Shown: positions 56,254 to 64,000 of the stretch, in pieces
Numbering within the stretch: position 1 is the stretch's first letter
How the letters are laid out: the number at the start of each line of letters is the position of its first letter
Source of the DNA: Amphiura filiformis
Taxonomy: Eukaryota; Echinodermata; Ophiuroidea; Amphilepidida; Amphiuridae
Length of the DNA stretch: 64,000 nucleotides
Reading direction: 5' to 3'
NCBI RefSeq assembly: GCF_039555335.1
Contig: NC_092628.1
Span: 81,370,315 to 81,434,314 of the forward strand
The notes under the pieces: model-generated
What the model was told of the DNA's origin: nothing
Database searches by the model: none
Seen by the model: only the letters and a program-made list of their open reading frames with translations
Program-made: the position numbers and the translations under genes

Positions 56254-56274
56254 AGCGGGACCCAATCCTTTTTT

Positions 56275-56887
56275 GCTCTTTCTCCCCCAGATTTTTTTTT
56301 TTCTTCCCTCTTTTTATATTTTTTTATCCTTTGCAGGTAATATTTCTCTCCAATTTTCAATTTCAATTGCTTTTGTCCACTTTTTTCCTCACATATTATA
56401 TTACGCCTATTTGACTCTGAAAGCACGAACGCCGCGCTGTGCAACATGAATCCTGGGGAGGGGGTAATTTTTTGATATGCATAAGTTTGTAGAAATCTAA
56501 TTCGATTGCGATGAAGGGCAAATCCAAGCTTAGATTAAAAATTCTTAGAATAATAGATAAAAATTGATTAATTTAATTAAACTATAATTTAAATTAGGCC
56601 TAGATTACCTTTTCAGTTTTAAATTAATCAAATGATTTTCCCATTTGTATTGAATTTTTAATCTTGATTTGGAATCCATGTTAAGAATAAAAAGTCAATC
56701 TCAATGGATTTGAATTTTAATCTATAAGATTAGAAAATAGTAATCTAATTCAGATTAGTTTAATTTTAATAAATTAATAGATAATAGATTTCAAGGATTT
56801 AAAAATAAATCCTTATAGGATTGTAATTGGGACCAATCAATTTGAGATTTAAACTTAATCCTAAAGATTTGAATTTTAAAACTGTAA
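56275..56887. other. AT-rich stretch with many GATTTA/TAATCT words
   Basis: After the 7SL terminator a T-rich tract is followed by 56500-56880, which is made almost wholly of AATCTAAT, GATTTAA and their complements. The same wording continues after the Harbinger-like insert (57978-58090), so the insert split an older AT-rich repeat. No gene seen. Confidence 0.55.
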
Positions 56888-57977
56888 GGGAGTGTTCAGA
56901 AATACTTTGGTGGGGGGGGGGGCTGGTAAAAAGGGAGGGGGCCAACAAAGTTTTGGACCTTAAAAGAGGGGGTACCAAAAAGTTTTGGGTGGTAGGAAAG
57001 GGGGGACCAAAAAAGTTTTCCGCTTTAAAACCCACAATTTTTTTAGACCCTCTATATCACTTTTAACATGGGCAAGTTTGGGTTTTCAGTGCTTTTGTTT
57101 GATGGCACTTTGTGTACACATATCTATAAATTAATATAACATTAAAAATGATCAGCAACATCTGGGTTGGTCTGACAAATACTGGCACTTTTTATCGTAG
57201 AATTTTATATCTCTTCAAACATGATTATGTACCAATCTGATCAAAATACAACTAAATCAAGAAAATATTGCAAATACATTGGATTTTTTGCACGTAAACT
57301 GCACACTTCATTTTACTATTTCTTATTGCAAAATTATTTTATACACATAGGCCCGTGGGTAGATTTACCATAGGGCAGAGTGGGCACAGGCCCGGCACAG
57401 GCCCAGGTGCCACGGTCTTTGGGCCAACAGTGATAACTATGTACATTTGTGTGACCAAATTAATCTCATATTTGACCATTTTAGCTTTTTGCATAAATTA
57501 GTTCCAATTTTAACAATATTTGACCATTCAAGCTTCAATATGACCAAATTTTTGCATTTGTACTATCATAATAGCCACGGATCCAAATTATATGCTGATG
57601 TGCCTATGAACCTCAAAATAAGACCTCTATTTCATTAATACCTGTAAAATCAGATAAACACCCTGATTTGGGACAAATCTAAATTAAGTATAAAATGAAA
57701 ATTTCCTTATGCTTGTATTTCATGCGCAACCGGGAATGTTTCAAACATTTACCTCCCTCAATGACATGTGACCCAGATACCACACCACTGGAAACAAAAC
57801 TTTTAAGTATAATGTTTGTTATACGATAATGGTGGGGGGTCAAAAAGTTTTGTCTGTCACAAGAGGGGGTCAAAAAGTTTAGCGGTCCATCGAGGGGGAA
57901 TCAAAAAGTTTTCGAGCGAAAAATTGGAGGAAGACCAGCCCCCCCTACCAGCCCCCCTAGTATTAATGAACACTCCC
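56888..57977. mobile_element. Harbinger-like non-autonomous element, 1090 bp
   Basis: GGGAGTGTTCAGAAATA and TATTAATGAACACTCCC are the ends, flanked by TAA on both sides (56885-56887, 57978-57980). A 3-bp TWA duplication and a GGG start fit PIF/Harbinger. Subterminal regions have several AAAAAGTTTT and GGGGG motifs in mirrored positions. No transposase was recognised. Confidence 0.82.
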
Positions 57978-58130
57978 TAAGATTTAATTTTAAATCTGTA
58001 TTAGGGCCTATATAATTCTAAATCTAATAGGCCAACTTGATTGATCCCTAATCACAATGCTTTACGATTTATTTTAAATCCTTGAAACGGTCTACAAATT
58101 AAAAGTTTAAGTTGCCTAAAAGTGAAGGAT

Positions 58131-58822
58131 CCCAGCAAACACAAAACGTTTTCGACATCATTCGCAAAAAGTTATAAAAGGTTGTCAGAAAACGTTTAAA
58201 TGTCGGGTTATATAAAGGGTATATTAAAAGTATAAAACGTTTATATAACCTTAAAAAATATTTTTGATAATCTACTGCTCAGCAAACAAAAATGTTTTAC
58301 AGAAAACGTTTAAATGTCGGGTTATATAAAGGGTATAAAAACGTTTTAATAACATTCCAAAAACATTCTTGAAAACCTGATACAAAACATTCTAAACAGA
58401 ATGTTATTTTGGGGTTGAAAAAATATTTTGCGAAAAATGTTTGCCCAAAATATTTTCAATAACGTTTTAAAAACGTTTTTATGACCTTTATATAACCCGA
58501 CATTTAAATGTTATTAAAAGGTTTTGAAAAAAAACATTTTAAGAACATTCCTGTTTTTGCTGGGTTCAAATATTTTACCATAATGTTATTTAAGTATTGA
58601 CACAATATTTGGCAAAAATATTTGCAAAAATAGTTTACAATAACATTTTTGAAAACATTTAAAAATATTGTTGTAGTGTGTTTTCATACAAAACGTTTTA
58701 AAACGTTATCATGACCTTTATATAACCCGACATTTTAATGTTATTAAAACGTTTTTACCTAAACCAAAAGCCAAAATATAACTTATTTAAAACGTTTTTA
58801 AAACGTTTTTGTGTTTGCTGGG
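58131..58822. mobile_element. Element built of AAAACGTTTT repeats, 692 bp
   Basis: The ends are CCCAGCAAACACAAAACGTT and AACGTTTTTGTGTTTGCTGGG. The palindromic core AAAACGTTT recurs about a dozen times, together with GTCGGGTTATATAAAGGG and its complement. The whole element can fold into many alternative stems. Confidence 0.92.
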
Positions 58823-60072
58823 ATAAGTCAGTCAATAGTAGTTTCGGTATTTTTGAAATGAAAAATTTGGCAAAAAAGAACAAAACAGCAGTAGGCCTAT
58901 AGTTGAAGCCTCATTCTCTACTAAGTATCAAATTACAGATTTGTCTTACACGGCTTTCAGCCCGGGCTTTCAGCTTAGCCACTAGCAAACTATGTCATCA
59001 TCTATGACACTAACAAAGGTGCCAAAACCTGAATTTTGAGGATTTTTACGATCATCCCATTGACATGAATGGTGATCATCCCAAAAGTGGCTTCTGCCAT
59101 CATACTTTTCCTCCAAGTTAAGCAATTTAACTAAAAGGAGCGATTGCCGAATAGGGTGCACTACTAGTCTTATTACAAGATTGCTCTATCCCAACACTAA
59201 ACCCTAACCCTAAATTCCGTAAACTAGGTCTGGACTCATAAGGAACTAAAAATGTAATTTTTGCTCCGTATTCAGAAAATCGTAAATAGGCCTACCATCA
59301 ATTTTTTATGACCCCCCGTTGCACCTCAGTTTAGTAGGCCTATCGATGTGCTGACATAGCATGCAAGTGGTTTAGCCAAAAGTCATGTGCAATTAATTGT
59401 GACATTTTACAAGACTCGAGACATGTAATTTATATAGAAAAATAAGCTCCATTATATGCTATTCAAATGGGGCTTAAATCTGCCAATAATGCCGTTTCCC
59501 TCGTGTTTTTGGGTTTTTTTTTTAATAAAAAAAAACGTTTTTAAATTTTTCATTTCAAAATACCCAATGACAATTTTAATGAATTTTTACTTTTAAAGGG
59601 GTAGGTCGTCTAGGTCCTATTTCGTAATCCACAGGCTCATCCCTACATTTTTCTCAAAAAACCCAAAAAAAAACAAGAAGAAGAAGAAGAAAAGAAAAGA
59701 AAGTGAGATTTTGATACCACTGGAAACCTCTGGCTATACATAATGTTTGTGGTAAAGAAGATTAATTCGGTTAACAAAAATATCGTGAAATTTATAAAGG
59801 TTCTGGTTATAACAGAACAAAATTAGGCCTACAGTGACAGTTTAGTCCCAGTTATAGGCCTATCATAACTCGCAAAACGCAAGAACGCGGTCGGTACGAA
59901 GTCCAAGGGACCCGAGGGCTCAATGACCCGAGCAAAAGCAAAAATGAAATAAAGGGGGAAAACTGAGAAAGTTTTCCATGGGCCTCCAAAGCCTGCTCCG
60001 AAGCTCTTGCTTTATTACGGCCCCTGGAAAGCTGAACTAGCACCCAAACAGCAGAGCTGTGTGATCATGTAA
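58823..60072. other. Intergenic stretch, nothing recognised
   Basis: There is a short ACCCTAACCCTAAA stretch near 59200, a GAAGAAGAAGAAAAG microsatellite near 59680, and poly-T/poly-A runs near 59515-59535. None supports a gene. The similar gap 60464-60842 is GC-richer (CGCGCCGCG, GGGCCCGGCGCC) and also without a recognised gene. Confidence 0.5.
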
Positions 60073-60463
60073 GGCCGTGTAAAATTAATATTTTGGTTCT
60101 CGTCCCTCCCTCCTCAATTTCTGGGATTTGTCAGATTTTTTTTTTTTTTTTTTTAGATTTTTTAATTTTTTAAGGCTTTGGAATGGTTTATGATATCTTC
60201 ATACATATAAATAAGTTTATTAGAGAACAAGCATCACTTCCTAGTCTTTTTGTGGTACTCTAGGGGTTTATCCTCAGAATCTCACATTTGAAAAAAAAAA
60301 AAAAGGGGCCTCATCGTTTCCTCGAGCACTGTTGGAGAAGACCGAAAACTACTGACAATGCTAATTTTACATTGAAAAAAAAAAAAAAAAAAAAAACACC
60401 TCCTCCCTCATCAATTCATGAAAATCCTCTGGACGAGAGCCCCAACAGGAATTTTATACGGCC
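60073..60463. mobile_element. MITE family D, copy 2
   Basis: It shares nearly the entire body with copy 1: CTCGTCCCTCCCTCCTCAAT, AGAGAACAAGCATCACTTCC, CTCATCGTTTCCTCGAGCAC, TCAATTCATGAAAATCCTCT. The right inverted end is more diverged (GAGAGCCCCAACAGGAATTT). Confidence 0.93.
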
Positions 60464-60842
60464 TAATATCAGGGTATTGAACCTTCGGGCTTGCCATACT
60501 GCGCGCCGCGTGCTCAGGTACGCCCGGCGCACGGGCCCGGCGCCTGTAGTGTACGCGACTTAACCCATGCGCGTAAGTTGAAAATCAGTACGCAAAGTTA
60601 CCTATGGAAACCGCGCGAGATATGATTATCACAGTATCAGCAGTCCCGTTCCCGCTACTTCCCCACCATCCATCGACAAACGGGTCAGACATAGGCCTAA
60701 TTGTGCAGACCTATACTATGGAATAATCACATCGCACGTAGGCCTACAGGTAGTCAGCAAAGCTCATCAACGACTGAAGTATAAATTACTGGGAATGATG
60801 GGAACTACTGTAAAGGTAAGGATTCCAACGTAAGACATGAAG

Positions 60843-61936
60843 CCCGGGGGGGGCACTCACATTCCCCAGCTATACGGGTATGTGCCGCGGCGACGACCCC
60901 CTTTTTCAGAGCCGCTAGCCGTTCCTTAGACCCACTAAATTCATTGATTGCCGCTCTTGAAGCCCAAAAAATTTTCATTGGCATTTTGATTGGCGTGTTT
61001 TCTGTCCCACTATTTCGCGCCCAAAAAGCTTCAAAGGGAATTTTTCATCGATTTCTTCCCCATTGAAACACATTGTATATAGGAATAAGGTGGATTTTGG
61101 GCGGGATTTTGGGCTCCTTGTACTTTGTAGTAGTGGCAACACTGGTTGGTTGATTGTAAACAGTGATTGCAGCACTGCCGGCCGGCGAGTGCCGAGGCCT
61201 TCAGCTGATAAACACTTTGCTGGAAATAAATGATTTTGAAATCTCTTTTGGGAATAAAATTGCCAAATATAAGGAAAAGTATCTCAAATAATTATGTACA
61301 CGTCCTTGCAGCTGGCCATAACAGTGAATTAAAAGGTAATTTACGATCTACTGGTTCAGTGCCAATAGTGGAATGGTTGTCAAATTCTGCATACTTCACT
61401 CAATCGTCTCATGTAGCCTATGCATGACATTTTAATGTAGCCTAAATGTTTTTCTTTTAGTTACGGCACTGAAAAAATATTTTTGTGGGTTTGTTTTTAT
61501 GGTGGGCTTTTAAATGCTGCTCGCTGCTGCTATAATTATCAGTAGGCTATAGGTAGGTCTGCAGGGTCTAGTAGGCCCTAATTTTGATCCGAATGCTGTT
61601 TTGCTTTGCTGAGATTTCCATATCGTAGGCCACCCCATCAGACCAATTTTACAGAAATCGATTCCTTTAAAAATCTGTGGCAAAAACGTAACGAAATTGA
61701 GCCCTGGTTTGGCCTGCATTGTTTAGTTCCGCGACCCCATTTTCAGATTTTGGCGGCTAATCAGTTCCCAAGACCCCCTTTTTGGCTGGTTAATTAGTTC
61801 CCAAGACCCCCCCTTTTGGCCGGCCAATCAGTTCCCTAGACCCCTTTTGGCCGGCCGATCAGTTCCTTAGACCACGAGTTCGAAACTGGCGGTGGCACAC
61901 CCCAACAAAAAAAAAATTCGAGTGCCCCCCCCCGGG
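60843..61936. mobile_element. Non-autonomous transposon with 8-bp duplication, 1094 bp
   Basis: CCCGGGGGGGGGCACTC and GAGTGCCCCCCCCCGGG are the ends, flanked by perfect 8-bp duplications ACATGAAG (60835-60842 and 61937-61944). Near the right end, a unit like CAGTTCCCAAGACCCCC-TTTTGGC is repeated four times, and a related GTTCCTTAGACC unit is near the left end. No transposase was recognised. Confidence 0.9.
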
Positions 61937-62629
61937 ACATGAAGAAGTATGATCATTAGGCCTAGAAGCCACAACTTGTAATTTTTGTATTATGCCAATC
62001 AAGAACTGAGTCAACTGTTATAGAGGGGTTTTGAAAACTAAATTTCAAATCAACCTGCCCATCGATCCAACTTACAGGTGTCTTTTAGTCATGTAGTAGC
62101 TGTAGGCCTACAGAGAAGCCCGAGGAGAAGAGCAGACTTGATCCAAGCATAACATTAATATTCTCAGGAATTGACAACATAAATCAAACATACATGTTCC
62201 AATGAATTAGCAGGCTATCAAGCTACAAGAGGCCCAACCATGAAGCAACACACGAGAGTAGATAGATAAGCCTACTTCCAATCCCCGGCCAAAGTTGTAA
62301 CAGGCTGGAATAGATAGTACCAAAATTAATTATACAGTGTTAGCACATATCATCATGGACTTCAAAACCAAACTTCAAACCTTTCTGGGTTACTAAGGGC
62401 CGAAGCCCACTCACCCAAGCCACATTACATGATTATGACCCGACCCTCCCCTAACAAGGAACTTGCAACCAAGTGAGAAGAGGGGGACAAGTTCGTGTAA
62501 ATTCACCACTAGCCGGATTTATATTGTTCAGTTTATCATTAATGAAAGAACCAACATTTACTATGTAATCCACATCGTCATCGTCATTAAAACAATATTT
62601 ATACCTTTGTCTCTGTGTTCTGTGAAAAG

Positions 62630-62794
62630 ATGTGGGTTTTCGGCGCAGATTCCGACTCAGAATACGTCGAGTATGAAGATGAATTGATCAATCCCGGAAA
62701 AGAGTTTAATATGAGAACAAAAGATGCTATCAGTGTGAAGGCTCAACGAAGACACGTCAAGCTTGGAATCCAAAGAAAGACAGGGTATTACCAG
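62630..62794 (+). CDS. First coding exon of an unrecognised gene
   Basis: ATG at 62630 opens 55 codons that end at a GTAAGG donor (62795), phase 0. The protein starts MWVFGADSDSEYVEYEDELI, an acidic stretch, and continues into a basic stretch with KAQRRHVKLGIQRKTGYYQ. There is no signal peptide or membrane segment in this part. I do not recognise the family. Coding character is suggested by the clean donor, balanced composition unlike the surrounding AT-rich DNA, and an open candidate exon about 0.75-0.9 kb downstream. The ATG is the first in this frame. Confidence 0.5.
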
Positions 62795-62970
62795 GTAAGG
62801 ATCATTATGGGACTTTGAGTTTATATGCCCAGCCATTGGGTAAACCGGTGGTGATACCAGAACAAAATGGGGGAGGCATGGGGGAAAAGTGAATTTCAGG
62901 GAGGGCGGTGACAAAATCCGACAAAATAATGTTTGATTTAGTTTGTTTTAAACGACCTTCCCGTACTTTG

Positions 62971-63300
62971 ACAAAGTAGGTATCTACTGCTGATAGTGGT
63001 CTTGATAAAGTAGCTATAATACTGCTGTTATAAGTTTTTATAAAGTTGCTATCTATTGCTGATAGGGGACTTGATGAAGTAGCTATCTACTGCTGATAGG
63101 GTCTTGATGAAGTAGCTACAATACTGCTGTTATAAGTTTTTATAAAGTTGCTATCTACTGCTGATAGGGGACTTGATGACGTAGCTATCTACTGCTGATA
63201 GGGTCTTGATGAAATAGCTATCCCGGGGTAGCTATCTACTGCTGACAGAATCTTGATGAAGTAACTATCTACTGCTGATAGTAGTCTTGATGACGTAATT
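62971..63300 (+). repeat. Compound minisatellite
   Basis: The basic unit is about 32-33 bp, GTAGCTATCTACTGCTGATA plus GGGTCTTGATGAA. Three variants alternate, and a block of about 100 bp containing ACTGCTGTTATAAGTTTTTA is repeated twice, giving a higher-order pattern. It lies in the intron after 62794. Related TAGCTATTGATGA words reappear near 63871. Confidence 0.95.
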
Positions 63301-63571
63301 ATAAAAAAAAAAAATTAAAAACCCTCTAAAACAACCCAAATATGAGAGGGTTAGGGCTCGCATGCACCACCCTCATCTCAGATAGTCCTATATGATGAAA
63401 CGCATAAATGGCCAACGTTGATTGGTGAAAACCTTATTGGCCGAACAAATCTATTTCAAACATGCAACAATAGACAATCGCGTCTGTTTATTATTATTCT
63501 CTTTTATAGCTGCAAACTCGCAATTCAAGTCGTTCCGGTCGTCCTACCACCACCCATTTCTATAGCGGACA

Positions 63572-63703
63572 TCACTGGGAAATTGGACCCGTGTCGAGTT
63601 TAGGGGTAGGGAAATGGACTTCGATGAGAAAATGCGAAATCCACTCTTACTGGAGCATACGACAAGGAGACTGACTCTGGCCGCTGTTGACGGGTAAGTA
63701 TCG
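63572..63703 (+). CDS. Candidate internal or first exon, unrecognised product
   Basis: After an acceptor-like TTTCTATAG the sequence is open up to GTTGACGG and a GTAAGT donor. It encodes RTSLGNWTRVEFRGREMDFD and then EKMRNPLLLEHTTRRLTLAAVDG, a protein-like composition. It can join in phase 0 to the exon ending at 62794. Alternatively translation may begin at the internal ATG (GGAAATGG, about 63623), or an upstream acceptor (CTTTTATAG, about 63509) may be used in another frame that runs 54 codons to a TGA. The choice cannot be settled from the sequence. Gene function is unknown. Confidence 0.35.
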
Positions 63704-63961
63704 AACGGGATGTTACAAGTTGTATTAAACTAAATGTTGCATTAAGGAAACCACATTTAGTTCCTGATAATGTTGATAATGTCAATACAAAGAGAGGTTT
63801 TTCTTTTTCAGTACATTTCTTTTGAGTAGTAATTATTATTATTTCAACGATTAATTGCACAGCTTAAAATAGCTATTGATGACTTCCAAGTATCTACTTC
63901 TATCTACTTGATTGCTATTAATGATGAATTGTTAGTAGCTTTCTAACTATCAAAATGGGCA

Positions 63962-64000
63962 ACTGCAGATCCGTCAGATAACGCTTTTCCAATGGGAAAT
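63962..64000 (+). repeat. Palindromic unit CTGCAGATCCGTCAGATAAC, copy 2, cut by the window end
   Basis: The last 39 bases match the left arm of 39787-39917 with few changes. The remainder lies outside the window. Confidence 0.8.

Larger units (their letters stand above)
53976..56274 (+). ncRNA. RN7SL: 7SL (SRP) RNA gene, interrupted near its 3' end by a hAT-like insertion
   Basis: The RNA is 53976-54267 plus 56262-56268, 299 nt without the insert, the size of human 7SL. The 5' Alu domain reads GGCGCCGTGGCGTGCG then TCTGTAATCCAGCTAC. The S domain has CGATCGGGCGTCCGCACTAA. A helix 6 hairpin closes with an ACCA loop (GACAACCAGGTTGTC), and helix 8 carries the SRP54-binding region with its GGAA loop (AACCGGCCCAGGGCGGAAAC). 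AGCAGTAGTGGGATTGCGC follows. The 3' piece CCAATCC (56262-56268) pairs fully with GGGTTGG at 54026-54032, as expected for helix 5. It is followed by T6 (56269-56274), a polymerase III terminator. The RNA is the scaffold of the signal recognition particle. With the insert present, transcription would probably stop at TTTT 54319-54322 and yield a chimeric RNA of about 347 nt, so this copy may be inactive or altered. Confidence 0.93.

Noticed and set aside
59195-59215. Telomere-like CCCTAACCCTAA
   Set aside because: Only about two units are present, too short for an interstitial telomeric repeat.
60288-60563. 91-codon open frame starting with lysine runs
   Set aside because: It is translation of poly-A and repeat sequence in the family D MITE and its flank.

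Overview
The window is eukaryotic and reads like the genome of a marine deuterostome invertebrate, most likely an echinoderm or a close relative. The genes have spliced exons with GT/AG borders. The protein and RNA genes are close to vertebrate orthologs. Intergenic DNA is AT-rich and dense with short inverted-repeat transposons, and motifs such as ACATGTA and TAGGCCTA recur. The taxon call is inference; no diagnostic sequence names the species.

Left part, about 10.7-38.8 kb, plus strand: one locus for the alpha subunit of a heterotrimeric G protein of the G12/13 class. A 51-bp exon at 10720-10770 is followed by a complete last exon at 21533-22104 (called 4A). A broken last-exon fragment lies at 36391-36471 (4B), and a second complete but divergent last exon at 38226-38843 (4C). 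No second copy of the upstream exon was seen between 4A and 4C. The locus therefore looks like either a set of alternative terminal exons or a partial tandem gene duplication. 4A carries a 2-base excess in an A9 run that shifts the frame. 4C keeps the GTPase motifs but has a changed and longer C-terminus, the part that contacts receptors.

Middle part, 47.4-51.1 kb, minus strand: a complete five-coding-exon gene for cytosolic ribosomal protein S2 (uS5), 281 residues.

Right part: a 7SL (SRP) RNA gene starts at 53976. It is cut seven bases from its 3' end by a 1986-bp hAT-like transposon with a perfect 8-bp target duplication. The last paired bases and the RNA polymerase III terminator lie on the far side, at 56262-56274. 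From 62.6 kb to the end, one or two exons of an unrecognised plus-strand gene flank a compound minisatellite.

The rest is introns and intergenic DNA holding about forty miniature inverted-repeat or fold-back elements. Several have clear target-site duplications (8 bp, TTAA, TAA or TA), and several families occur twice or more. There are also two minisatellites and one degraded fragment resembling the C-terminus of a Penelope-like retroelement protein. No CRISPR array, bacterial operon or intact transposase gene was found.
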